Source: Zeimonas sp035303885
GTDB lineage: Bacteria > Pseudomonadota > Gammaproteobacteria > Burkholderiales > Burkholderiaceae_E
NCBI GenBank assembly: GCA_035303885.1
Contig: DATGRE010000151.1
Span: 1 to 7,964, forward strand
DNA: 7,964 nucleotides
Direction: 5' to 3'
Positions 1 through 7,407 of the stretch are shown here, one piece after another. Under the pieces are notes generated by a model that saw only the letters and a program-made list of their open reading frames with translations, was not told where the DNA came from and did no database searches. The stretch's first letter is position 1, and the number at the start of each line of letters is the position of its first letter. Both the position numbers and the translations under genes were made by a program.

Positions 1-143
1 TCGGTACCTTCGCGCACACCTTCCTTGAACCCGCGCACCGCACCGCCGAGATCGGCGCCGATGTTGCGCAGCTTCTTCGTACCGAAGACCAGCAGGATGA
101 TCACCAGCACGATCAGCCAGTGCCAGATGCTCATGGTCCCCAT
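1..143 (-). CDS. tatA: Sec-independent protein translocase TatA (N-terminal part, cut by window edge)
   Basis: TatA forms the membrane pore or membrane-weakening component of the twin-arginine pathway, which exports folded proteins across the inner membrane. The visible 47 codons begin MGTMSIWHWLIVL, followed by a short hydrophobic helix (about residues 7-20), the FGTKKLRNIG hinge typical of TatA, and the start of the amphipathic helix (GADLGGAVRGFKEG). The start at 143 is preferred over the ATG at 134 because an AGGAG lies 6 nt upstream of it and related TatA proteins have a similar short lead before SIWHW. The gene follows the HIT gene by 12 nt and is probably its operon partner; tatB and tatC are expected just beyond the left edge. 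The C-terminus is outside the window. TatE or TatB is less likely given the FGTKKLR motif. Confidence 0.93.
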   Translation of the reverse strand, partial: MGTMSIWHWLIVLVIILLVFGTKKLRNIGADLGGAVRGFKEGVREGT

Positions 144-149
144 CGCGAA

Positions 150-154
150 CTCCT
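150..154 (-). promoter_or_regulatory. Ribosome binding site of tatA
   Basis: On the minus strand this reads AGGAG, 6 nt before the ATG at 143. It is one of the two clearest Shine-Dalgarno sequences in the window. It fixes the tatA start at 143 and lies in the 12-nt gap after the HIT gene stop. Confidence 0.75.
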
Positions 155-155
155 G

Positions 156-542
156 TCAGCGGCGGTTCATGGCCGAACCCAATGGCTCGGCGCCGCCCAA
201 TACGTGTACGTGAAGATGATACACCTCCTGGTGTCCCACCCGGCCGTTGTTCACGACGACGCGGAATCCGTCGTTCGCGCCCTGCTCGCGGGCGAGCCGG
301 CCGCACAGGCCGAAGATCTTCCCGAGCAACGCCCGTTGCTCGAGGCCCGCGTCGTACAGATTGTCGAAATGCGCCTTCGGCACGATCAGGAAGTGGACCG
401 GTGCCTTCGGCTGGATGTCGTGGAAGGCGAAGACCTCGTCGTCCTCGTAGACCTTGCGCGACGGGATCTCGCCGCGTGCGATCCGGCAGAACAGGCAGTC
501 GGCGCGATGCGCGCCCGACGCCGCGGTGTCGTCGGTGCTCAT
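156..542 (-). CDS. hinT: HIT-family nucleotide-binding hydrolase (HinT-like)
   Basis: This 128-residue protein belongs to the HIT superfamily, Hint branch: purine nucleoside phosphoramidases that hydrolyse AMP-lysine or AMP-NH2 type substrates in the cytosol. The N-terminal DCLFCRIARGEIPS (residues 15-28), the HDIQPKAPVHFLIVPK block (41-56) and the histidine triad HLHVHVLGG (109-117) are all present, with His111 as the expected nucleophile. The length is normal, with about 13 extra residues before the conserved core. The start at 542 forms an ATGA overlap with the hisE stop and is preceded by a purine-rich AGAGGGGAA; the open frame continues upstream inside hisE, but that part looks like shadow sequence. 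A HIT gene between hisE and tatA is a common betaproteobacterial arrangement. Any link to histidine synthesis beyond co-transcription is unproven. Confidence 0.93.
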   Translation of the reverse strand: MSTDDTAASGAHRADCLFCRIARGEIPSRKVYEDDEVFAFHDIQPKAPVHFLIVPKAHFDNLYDAGLEQRALLGKIFGLCGRLAREQGANDGFRVVVNNGRVGHQEVYHLHVHVLGGAEPLGSAMNRR

Positions 543-967
543 TTCCCCTCTCGTTCGTGGGTGCCGCCGCCGGCCCGTGGGCGGCGCGCCTTTTCCTCGA
601 GCCCGGACAGGCCTTCGCGGCGCGCGAGCTCGTCGAGCACGTCGGCGGGCGACAGCCCGTGCTGCGCCAGCAGCACGATGCAATGAAACCAGAGATCGGC
701 CGTTTCGGCCACGATGCGCTCGGCGACGCCGTCCTTGGCGGCCATCACCGTCTCGGTGGCCTCCTCGCCGATCTTCTTGAGCACGGCGTCGGGCCCCTTC
801 GCGAACAGCCGCGCGACATAGGACGTATCGGGGTCGGCGCCGCGCCGCGAAGCGACGACCGCGGCGATTCGCGCGAGCACGTCGCCCGAGGCCCGGGCGC
901 CGGCGTCGTCGTGCGCGGCTGCCTGCGGGGCCGCCGCCTGCGGCCGCTGCTGCGACGGCGCCGTCAT
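539..967 (-). CDS. hisE: Phosphoribosyl-ATP pyrophosphatase HisE
   Basis: HisE hydrolyses phosphoribosyl-ATP to phosphoribosyl-AMP and pyrophosphate, the second step of histidine synthesis, in the cytosol. The protein has 142 residues. Its MazG-like all-alpha core runs from about residue 29 to 127 and shows DTSYVARLFAKG (47-58), KKIGEEATE (64-72, with the metal-binding Glu residues) and ETADLWFHC (88-96). The core ends at SGLEEKA as in other proteobacterial HisE proteins. It carries about 27 extra N-terminal residues rich in Ala and Gln (MTAPSQQRPQAAAPQAAAH), which the family usually lacks, and a short basic or Gly tail. The ATG at 967 overlaps the hisI stop (ATGA). A GTG at 880 would give a protein of normal length but has no ribosome binding site, so the longer form is preferred. 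It is separate from hisI rather than fused as HisIE. Confidence 0.95.
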   Translation of the reverse strand: MTAPSQQRPQAAAPQAAAHDDAGARASGDVLARIAAVVASRRGADPDTSYVARLFAKGPDAVLKKIGEEATETVMAAKDGVAERIVAETADLWFHCIVLLAQHGLSPADVLDELARREGLSGLEEKARRPRAGGGTHEREGK

Positions 968-1367
968 CGGTAGATCTCGCGCGGATCCTTCAGCACCGGG
1001 TCGACCTCGCGCCATTGCGCGCCTTCCAGGCGACGGAAGAAGCACGATCGACGACCGGTGTGGCAGGCGATCCCGCCCTGCTGCTCGACCTTCAGCAACA
1101 CCGCGTCGCCGTCGCAGTCGACGCGGATCTCGCGCACGTGCTGCACGTGGCCCGACGCCTCGCCCTTGCGCCACAGCCGGCCACGCGAACGCGACCAGTA
1201 GACGGCGCGCCCGGAAGCGGCCGTCTCCGCGAGCGATTCACGGTTCATCCACGCCAGCATCAGCACCTCGCCGGTGCCCGCATCCTGCGCGACCGCCGCG
1301 ACCAGTCCGTCGTCGTTCCAGCGGACCGCGTCGAGCCAGCCCGGGTCGCCCTGCGCTGCCGCGGCGT

Positions 1368-1371
<4 letters not shown>
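964..1371 (-). CDS. hisI: Phosphoribosyl-AMP cyclohydrolase HisI
   Basis: HisI opens the adenine ring of phosphoribosyl-AMP to give ProFAR, the third pathway step, using zinc and magnesium. The 135-residue product is the normal length for a stand-alone cyclohydrolase. It shows VLMLAWMNRESL (36-47), YWSRSRGRLWRKGE (58-71), the acidic metal site D85-C86-D87-G-D89, and C103-H-T-G with C110 (ACHTGRRSCFF). Cys86, Cys103 and Cys110 are the expected zinc ligands. The ATG at 1371 overlaps the hisF stop in an ATGA, and its own stop overlaps the hisE start in the same way, so its translation is probably coupled on both sides. Only a weak GGA lies upstream. Longer in-frame readings run into hisF and have no family similarity. 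Confidence 0.96.
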
Positions 1372-2162
<791 letters not shown>

Positions 2163-2216
2163 GGGGCGATCCGGGACGCGGCTCTGCGACGACGAGGCCT
2201 CGGCGACGCCGTTGCC

Positions 2217-2231
2217 CGCGGCCTTGCCGCG
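2217..2231 (-). other. Short inverted repeat in the hisA-hisF gap
   Basis: A perfect 6-bp stem (CGCGGC/GCCGCG) with a 3-nt loop begins 1 nt after the hisA stop codon. No T-run follows, so a rho-independent terminator is unlikely. It could affect mRNA stability or translation between hisA and hisF, or be chance in very GC-rich DNA. Confidence 0.3.
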
Positions 2232-2232
2232 T

Positions 2233-2973
2233 TCAGCCGCCGAGTTCGTCGGCACGTTCCTGCGCCTCGCGGAAATCGATCTTCCCCTCGTACAGGGCAC
2301 GCCCGAGAATCACGCCCTCGACGCCTTCGTCCTCGATCTCGCACAGACGCTCGACGTCTTCCAGGCTGGCGAAGCCGCCCGAGGCGATGACCGGCACCCG
2401 AAGCCCGCGCGCCAGCCGCAGCGTGGCCTCGATGTTCACGCCCGTGAGCATGCCGTCGCGACCGATGTCGGTGTAGATGACCGCCTCGACTCCGTAGCCC
2501 TCGAACTTGCGGCCGAGGTCGAGCGCGTCGTGGCCGGTGAGCTTGCTCCAGCCGTCGGTGGCGACCTTGCCGTCGCGCGCATCGAGCCCGACGATGATCT
2601 GCCCCGGGAACGCGCTGCACGCGTCGTGCAGGAAACCGGGGTTCTTCACCGCGGCGGTGCCGATGATCACGTAGCTGACCCCGTCGTCGAGATAGCGCTC
2701 GATGGTGTCGAGATCGCGGATACCCCCGCCGACCTGCACGGGAATCGTGCTGCCGACGGCGTCGACGATCGCACGGATCGCGCCTTCGTTGCGCGGCCTG
2801 CCGGCAACCGCCCCGTTCAGGTCGACCAGATGCAGGCGCCGCGCCCCCTGCTCGATCCATTGACGCGCGACCCCCTCGGGGTCGTCGGAGAAGACGGTCT
2901 CATCGTTCATGTCGCCCTGCTTCAGCCGTACGCAACGGCCGTCCTTCAGGTCGATGGCGGGGATCAGCAACAT
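2233..2973 (-). CDS. hisA: ProFAR isomerase HisA
   Basis: HisA is the (beta-alpha)8-barrel isomerase (EC 5.3.1.16) that turns ProFAR into PRFAR by an Amadori rearrangement, the step before HisF and HisH. The 246-residue product is full length: MLLIPAIDLKDG with catalytic Asp8, LVDLNGA (49-55), the phosphate loop QVGGGIRD (80-87), the second catalytic Asp131 in VGLDARDG, TDIGRDGMLTG (168-178) and VIASGGFAS (195-203). It resembles HisF, as expected from their shared origin, but the start and loop sequences are those of HisA. The ATG at 2973 matches the family start exactly. It lies 62 nt after hisH, and the sequence just before it is pyrimidine-rich (CCCCTCCGAG) with no Shine-Dalgarno match. 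How ribosomes select this start is therefore not obvious from sequence. Confidence 0.97.
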   Translation of the reverse strand: MLLIPAIDLKDGRCVRLKQGDMNDETVFSDDPEGVARQWIEQGARRLHLVDLNGAVAGRPRNEGAIRAIVDAVGSTIPVQVGGGIRDLDTIERYLDDGVSYVIIGTAAVKNPGFLHDACSAFPGQIIVGLDARDGKVATDGWSKLTGHDALDLGRKFEGYGVEAVIYTDIGRDGMLTGVNIEATLRLARGLRVPVIASGGFASLEDVERLCEIEDEGVEGVILGRALYEGKIDFREAQERADELGG

Positions 2974-3035
2974 CTCGGAGGGGTGGACGGACTGAGGGTG
3001 AAGAACGGCAGCCGCACGCGGGGGCGCAATGGGGG

Positions 3036-3665
3036 TCAGGGCTGCCAGCGGACGAAATTCTCGTAGAGCTTCAGGCCGTTGCCGGCGCTCTTCTCCGGGT
3101 GAAACTGGGTCGCGAAAATGTTATCCCGCGCAACTGCACAGGTAAAGCGAACCCCGTATTCGGTCTCGCCGACGCTCAACTCCGCACGGGCGGGCACGAC
3201 GCGATAGCTGTGCACGAAATAGAAGTACGCGCCGTCGGGCACGCCGGCCCACAACGCATGCGCGCGCGTCTGCAGCACGCGGTTCCACCCCATGTGCGGA
3301 ACCTTCAGGCGAGCGCCGTCCGCAGCGCGCGACGCCAGACGGCGGACCTCGCCCGGCAGCACCCCCAGGCCGGGCGTGTCGCCCTCTTCGCTGTGCTCGA
3401 ACAGCATCTGTTCGCCCACGCACACGCCGAACAGCGGCTTGTCGCGCGTGGCGCGCAGCACCGCTTCGCGCAGGCCCGCGCGGTCGAGCTCGCGCATGCA
3501 GTCGGGCATCGCGCCCTGCCCCGGGAAGACGACGCGCTGCGCGGCATCGATCTCGGCGGCGCTCGACGTGACGACGACGCGCGCCTTCGGCGCCACGTGC
3601 TCGAGCGCCCGCGCGACCGAGCGCAGGTTGCCCATCCCATAGTCGACGACGGCGATCGAGCTCAT
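3036..3665 (-). CDS. hisH: Imidazole glycerol phosphate synthase, glutamine amidotransferase subunit HisH
   Basis: HisH is the class I glutamine amidotransferase that releases ammonia from glutamine and channels it into HisF. The 209-residue protein has VDYGMGNLRSV at residues 7-17, VFPGQGAM (46-53), the nucleophile Cys82 in FGVCVGEQML (79-88), PHMGWN (123-128), FVHSY (150-154), and His189 and Glu191 in QFHPEKS, so the catalytic triad is intact. The GVCVGEQ elbow is, from memory, the form common in Burkholderiales. The start at 3665 matches the family N-terminus; there is no strong ribosome binding site. It follows hisB by 25 nt. HisF, its obligate partner, lies two genes downstream, so both subunits come from one transcript. 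Confidence 0.97.
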   Translation of the reverse strand: MSSIAVVDYGMGNLRSVARALEHVAPKARVVVTSSAAEIDAAQRVVFPGQGAMPDCMRELDRAGLREAVLRATRDKPLFGVCVGEQMLFEHSEEGDTPGLGVLPGEVRRLASRAADGARLKVPHMGWNRVLQTRAHALWAGVPDGAYFYFVHSYRVVPARAELSVGETEYGVRFTCAVARDNIFATQFHPEKSAGNGLKLYENFVRWQP

Positions 3666-3690
3666 CCGCAGCGCAGCGAAAGGGCGCCGG

Positions 3691-4278
3691 TCAGAGCGCC
3701 TCCTTCGTGGAAGGGATGCGGCCGGCGACGCGCTCGTCGCGCTCGACCGCCGTGCGCAGTGCGCGCGCGAAGGCCTTGAAGACGGTCTCGCACTGGTGAT
3801 GCGCGTTCTGTCCGCGCAGGTTGTCGACGTGCAGCGTGACCTGCGCGTGATTGACGAAGCCGCGGAAGAACTCGGCGGCGAGGTCGACGTCGAAGCTGCC
3901 GATGAGCGCGCGCGTGAACGGCACGTTCCACTCCAGCCCGGGACGTCCGGAGAAATCGATGACGACGCGCGTGAGCGCCTCGTCGAGCGGAACGTAGGCA
4001 TGGCCGTAGCGACGGATGCCCTTCTTGTCGCCGATCGCGCGCGCGACCGCCTGGCCGAGCGTGATGCCGATGTCCTCGACCGTGTGGTGCGCGTCGATGT
4101 GCAGGTCGCCTTCGCACTCGACCTCCAGATCGACGAGTCCGTGACGCGCGATCTGGTCGAGCATGTGGTCGAGGAACGGCACGCCGCTGGCGAGCTTGCG
4201 CTCGCCGGTGCCGTCGAGATTGACGAAGACCCGCACGCGGGTCTCGGCGGTATTGCGGCTGACTTCGGCGCTGCGCAT
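3691..4278 (-). CDS. hisB: Imidazoleglycerol-phosphate dehydratase HisB (monofunctional)
   Basis: HisB dehydrates imidazole glycerol phosphate to imidazole acetol phosphate, the substrate of the HisC domain encoded just upstream. The 195 residues cover only the dehydratase domain. Visible motifs are FLDHMLDQIARHG (35-47), the manganese-binding HHTVED (64-69), FVNHAQVTLHVD (141-152) and NAHHQCE (158-164). There is no histidinol-phosphatase domain of the enterobacterial HisNB type, so that activity must come from another gene. The ATG at 4278 gives the canonical N-terminus (MR.AEV.RNT.ET). The 40-nt gap after hisDC contains a small hairpin, and on the coding strand the leader reads CTCCTCCGGAACCCT, with only a weak GGA as possible Shine-Dalgarno. 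Confidence 0.97.
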   Translation of the reverse strand: MRSAEVSRNTAETRVRVFVNLDGTGERKLASGVPFLDHMLDQIARHGLVDLEVECEGDLHIDAHHTVEDIGITLGQAVARAIGDKKGIRRYGHAYVPLDEALTRVVIDFSGRPGLEWNVPFTRALIGSFDVDLAAEFFRGFVNHAQVTLHVDNLRGQNAHHQCETVFKAFARALRTAVERDERVAGRIPSTKEAL

Positions 4279-4297
4279 AGGGTTCCGGAGGAGATCG

Positions 4298-4313
4298 GCG
4301 CGTCGGGACGCGC
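4298..4313 (-). other. Inverted repeat in the hisDC-hisB gap
   Basis: A perfect 6-bp stem, GCGCGT/ACGCGC, with a 4-nt loop (or 7 bp with 2 nt) begins 5 nt after the hisDC stop. There is no T-run after it, so it does not look like an intrinsic terminator. It may be an mRNA stability or processing element, or chance. Confidence 0.35.
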
Positions 4314-4318
4314 GAGGT

Positions 4319-6736
4319 TCAGAGCGTTTCGCGCAGCGCCTCGAACAGCAGGTCGTTCTCCTCCTCGGTTCCGACCGTCAGCCGCAGGCAGTTGCGCAGC
4401 AGATCGTGCATTCTACCGACGTCCTTGACCAGCAGCCCGCGGCTGCGCAAGCCGCGCTCGGTGCGCTCGCTGTCGGCCACGCGTACGAGCACGAAATTCG
4501 CACTGGAGGGGAAGACCTCGATGCCGGGCAGCTCGCGCAGCCGCCGCGCGAGCCGGTCGCGGCCGACCCGGATGCGCGCGGCCTGCTCGTCGAGCACGTC
4601 GAGATGCTCGAGCGCGAAGCGGGCCGCCGCGTCGGTGAGCGCGTTGACGTTGTACGGCGGACGCACCTTCTCGAGCTGCTCGGTCCAGCGCGGCGCCGCC
4701 GCAAGATAACCGAGGCGCAGTCCGGCCAGGCCGAGCTTGGAGACCGTGCGCAGCACGACCAGGCGGTCGTGCTCGCCGAGCCGCGGCATCCAGGTGTCCT
4801 GCGCGAAGGGCTGGTAGGCCTCGTCGACGACGACGAGGCCGGGCGCCGCCGCGAGCACCGCCTCGATCGCCTCGGGCGCGAAGGCGTTGCCGGTGGGGTT
4901 GTTCGGGTACGCGAGCCAGACGACGGCCGGGCGATGCTGCGCGATCGCGGCGAGCATCGCGTCGACGTCGAGCGAGAAATCGGCGCGCAGCGGCACGCCG
5001 ACGAAACGGCTGCCGGCCAGGCGGGCCGACATCTCGTACATCACGAACGAGGGCTGCGGCGCGAGATGCACGGCGCCCGCACGCGCGGTGGCGACGGCGA
5101 GCATCGAGATCAGCTCGTCGGAGCCGTTGCCGAGCACGAGGCCGGCGTCGTGCGGAACGCCGAAGCGCGCCCGGATCGCCTGCGCGAGCTCGGCGTGGCC
5201 GGGAACCGGATACCGGTTGATCGGCACCTCCGCCAGGCGCTCGCCGAGCGCGCGTCGCAGCTCCGGCGGCAGGCGGTACGGATTCTCCATCGCGTCGAGC
5301 TTGATCATGCCCGTCGAATCCAGGACCTTGTAGCCGCTCATCGCGACCACTTCCGGTCGGATGGGCTCGAGCGCCAACGCCGATCCGTCCGGTGCGGGCG
5401 CCGCCGTGGGCGCGGCCGCAGCGTCCTCGGGCGCATCGACGCGCATCCGCGCGCTGCGGGCGTGCGCCTCGAGCCCCTCGGCGCGCGCGAGCGTCGCGGC
5501 GATCGCACCGAGCGTGCGCGCGCCCTCGCGCGAAGCCTCGATCAGGCTCGTGCGCTTCTGGAAATCGTAGACACCCAGCGGCGACGAGAAGCGCGCGGTG
5601 CGCATCGTCGGCAGCACGTGGTTCGGCCCCGCGCAATAGTCGCCGATCGATTCGGAGGTCCAGGGGCCGAGGAAGATCGCGCCCGCGTGACGGATGCGGT
5701 CGACCCACCGCGCGGCGTCGCGCGCCGAGATCTCGACGTGCTCGGCCGCGATCGAGCTGGCGATCTCGCAAGCCTCCTCCATGCTGCGCACGACGACGAT
5801 CGCGCCGCGGTCGGCGAGCGAGCGCTCGATGATCTCGCGGCGCGGCAACGTCGGCAGCAGGCGCGCGATCGACTCGGCGACCCGGTCGGCGAAGGCCGCG
5901 TCGGGCGTGAGCAGGATCGCCTGCGCCATCTCGTCGTGCTCGGCCTGCGAGAACAGGTCCATCGCGATCCAGTCGGGATCGGTGCTGCCGTCGCAGACGA
6001 CGAGGATCTCCGACGGCCCGGCGATCATGTCGATGCCCACCGTGCCGAACACGCGCCGCTTGGCCTCGGCCACGTACGCGTTCCCCGGTCCGACGATCTT
6101 GTCGACCGCCGGCACGGTGTCGGTGCCCCAGGCGAGCGCGGCGATCGCCTGCGCACCACCGATCGTGAAGACGCGATCGACTTCGGCCACGCACGCGGCC
6201 GCGAGCACCATCGGATTGCGCACGCCGTCGGGCGTGGGAACGACCATCACGAGCTCGCCCACGCCGGCCACGCGCGCCGGCAGCGCGTTCATCAGCACCG
6301 AGGACGGATATGCGGCCTTGCCGCCGGGCACGTACAGGCCGACGCGGTCGAGCGGACCGATACGCTGGCCCAGGCGCGTGCCGTCTTCCTCGACGTACGA
6401 CCACGACCCGGCGCGCTGGTGCTCGTGATAGCGGCGCACGCGCTCGGCGGCGGCCTGCAGCGCGTCGCGGTCGGCATGCGCGAGCGAATCGAGCGCACGG
6501 CGCAGCTCGTCGCGCGGCAGCTCGAGCGCCCGCACCGACGCCGCGTCGATACGGTCGAAGCGCCGCGTGTATTCGAGCACTGCCTCGTCGCCGCGCGCGC
6601 GAACGTCGGCGACGATGCGCGCGACCGTCTGCTCGATCGCCTCGTCCTGCGAGGGCTCGTAGGCGAGCAGCGCGGCCAGGCGCGCGGCGAAATCGGGGGC
6701 TCGACTGTCGAGCCGTGCGGGCAGCCGGACGGTCAT
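4319..6736 (-). CDS. hisD-hisC: HisD-HisC fusion: histidinol dehydrogenase + histidinol-phosphate aminotransferase
   Basis: One uninterrupted 805-codon frame encodes two complete enzymes. Residues 1-434 are HisD, the NAD-dependent zinc enzyme oxidising histidinol to histidine: VGLYVPGG (132-139), GPGNAYVAEAKR (216-227), PSEILV (241-246), expected zinc ligands Gln264, His267, Asp366 and His425, and the catalytic pair Glu332-His333. Residues 457-805 are HisC, a PLP fold-type I aminotransferase making histidinol phosphate: KLDAMENPY (469-477), GNGSDELI (536-543), YPNNPTG (610-616), VDEAY (637-641) and the PLP lysine Lys667 in RTVSKLGLAGLRLGY. A linker of about 22 Ala/Pro-rich residues joins them. 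Neither half is truncated and all key residues are present, so both are probably active. The ATG at 6736 overlaps the hisG stop (ATGA). Separate hisD and hisC genes are the normal state; an internal start giving free HisC cannot be ruled out. Confidence 0.93.
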   Translation of the reverse strand: MTVRLPARLDSRAPDFAARLAALLAYEPSQDEAIEQTVARIVADVRARGDEAVLEYTRRFDRIDAASVRALELPRDELRRALDSLAHADRDALQAAAERVRRYHEHQRAGSWSYVEEDGTRLGQRIGPLDRVGLYVPGGKAAYPSSVLMNALPARVAGVGELVMVVPTPDGVRNPMVLAAACVAEVDRVFTIGGAQAIAALAWGTDTVPAVDKIVGPGNAYVAEAKRRVFGTVGIDMIAGPSEILVVCDGSTDPDWIAMDLFSQAEHDEMAQAILLTPDAAFADRVAESIARLLPTLPRREIIERSLADRGAIVVVRSMEEACEIASSIAAEHVEISARDAARWVDRIRHAGAIFLGPWTSESIGDYCAGPNHVLPTMRTARFSSPLGVYDFQKRTSLIEASREGARTLGAIAATLARAEGLEAHARSARMRVDAPEDAAAAPTAAPAPDGSALALEPIRPEVVAMSGYKVLDSTGMIKLDAMENPYRLPPELRRALGERLAEVPINRYPVPGHAELAQAIRARFGVPHDAGLVLGNGSDELISMLAVATARAGAVHLAPQPSFVMYEMSARLAGSRFVGVPLRADFSLDVDAMLAAIAQHRPAVVWLAYPNNPTGNAFAPEAIEAVLAAAPGLVVVDEAYQPFAQDTWMPRLGEHDRLVVLRTVSKLGLAGLRLGYLAAAPRWTEQLEKVRPPYNVNALTDAAARFALEHLDVLDEQAARIRVGRDRLARRLRELPGIEVFPSSANFVLVRVADSERTERGLRSRGLLVKDVGRMHDLLRNCLRLTVGTEEENDLLFEALRETL
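5369..5434 (-). other. Ala/Pro-rich interdomain linker of the HisD-HisC fusion
   Basis: This segment encodes residues 435-456 (APEDAAAAPTAAPAPDGSAL and two more). It begins directly after the conserved HisD C-terminus (AHARSARMRVD) and ends before the HisC N-terminus (IRPEVVAMSGYKV). The composition is that of a flexible, extended linker. It contains an in-frame TTG at 5377; GTG at 5350 and ATG at 5341 follow just after it, none with a clear ribosome binding site. Confidence 0.8.
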
Positions 6737-7407
6737 GGCGACGCGTCGCCCTCGCCCGCGGCTTCGGCCGAACGGCGCGCCGCGCGCGCGAGCGCGTCGA
6801 GCAGCGGCTCGAGCTTGGCGGCGCGCGTCTTCAGCGCCGCCTGGTTGACGATGAGTCGCGCCGAGATCGGCATGATCTCCTCGACCTCGACGAGCTGGTT
6901 CGCGCGCAGCGTGCCGCCGGTGCTGACCAGGTCGACGATCGCATCGGCGAGACCGACCAGCGGAGCCAGCTCCATCGAGCCGTACAGCTTGATCGGATCG
7001 ACGTGCACGCCCTTGGCGGCGAAATGCTCGCGTGCGGTCTTCACGTACTTCGTGGCGACCCGCAGCCGCGCGCCGCGCCGCACCGCGCGTCCGTAGTCGA
7101 AGCCCTCGCGCGTGGCCACCGAGAGCCGGCAGCGCGCGATGCCGAGATCGACCGGCTGGTACAGGCCCTCTCCCCCGTGCTCGAGCAGGACGTCCTTGCC
7201 GGCGACGCCGAGGTCGGCGGCGCCGTACTGCACGTACGTCGGAACGTCGGACGCGCGCACGATGATCAGGCGCAGCTCGGGGTCGGTGGTGGGCAGGATC
7301 AGCTTGCGCGATCCGTTCACGGCGACCTTGGGCGGAATTCCGGCGGCCTCGAGCAGCGGCGCGGTGTCGTCGAAGATGCGTCCCTTCGACAGCGCGAGCG
7401 TGATCAT
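6733..7407 (-). CDS. hisG: ATP phosphoribosyltransferase HisG, short form
   Basis: HisG joins ATP and PRPP to give phosphoribosyl-ATP, the committed and feedback-controlled first step. The 224-residue protein starts MITLALSKGRIFDDT, has DLGVAGKDVLLEHG (65-78), CRLSVAT (93-99) and the PRPP loop DAIVDLVSTGGTLRAN (155-170). It stops soon after, so it lacks the C-terminal ACT-like regulatory domain of long HisG. Short HisG enzymes work as a hetero-octamer with HisZ, a catalytically dead HisS-like protein; no hisZ is seen here and it is expected elsewhere in the genome. The ATG at 7407 overlaps the murA stop (ATGA) and has a GGAG 7 nt upstream. The last 13 residues are a low-complexity Ala/Gly tail. 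Confidence 0.96.
   Translation of the reverse strand: MITLALSKGRIFDDTAPLLEAAGIPPKVAVNGSRKLILPTTDPELRLIIVRASDVPTYVQYGAADLGVAGKDVLLEHGGEGLYQPVDLGIARCRLSVATREGFDYGRAVRRGARLRVATKYVKTAREHFAAKGVHVDPIKLYGSMELAPLVGLADAIVDLVSTGGTLRANQLVEVEEIMPISARLIVNQAALKTRAAKLEPLLDALARAARRSAEAAGEGDASP
6737..6750. other. 14-bp perfect palindrome directly upstream of the hisD-hisC start
   Basis: GGCGACGCGTCGCC is its own reverse complement and abuts the ATG of the fusion gene, inside the last codons of hisG. It could fold as a 5-bp hairpin that hides the start region or be a protein site. About one such palindrome per window is expected by chance at this base composition. Confidence 0.2.

Noticed and set aside
543..683. 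Extended HIT protein starting at 683.
   Set aside because: The extra residues are an Arg/Ala-rich shadow of hisE; the ATG at 542 gives the expected length and the ATGA overlap.
2163..2300. N-terminal extension of HisF to the ATG at 2300.
   Set aside because: The extra 46 residues are not HisF-like and would overlap hisA; the family start LTKRIIPCLDV fits the GTG at 2162.
4298..4313. Intrinsic terminator after hisDC.
   Set aside because: The stem is short and no T-run follows on the minus strand; the his genes continue 20 nt later.
5330..5450. The HisD-HisC fusion as a sequencing frameshift artefact.
   Set aside because: Both the HisD end (AHARSARMRVD) and the HisC beginning (IRPEVVAMSGYKV) are intact and in the same phase, and the linker codons look like an ordinary linker; an indel would be expected to scramble one side.
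4413..6404. A 663-codon minus-strand frame inside hisDC, in another phase.
   Set aside because: Extremely Arg/Gly/Ala-rich shadow of the HisD-HisC frame; no motifs, no ribosome binding site.
4163..7096. A very long plus-strand open frame (977 codons) opposite hisB, hisDC and hisG.
   Set aside because: It is antisense to genes with clear family motifs, its product is Arg/Asp/His/Ala-rich with no recognisable domain, and long antisense frames are expected where third codon positions are almost all G or C.
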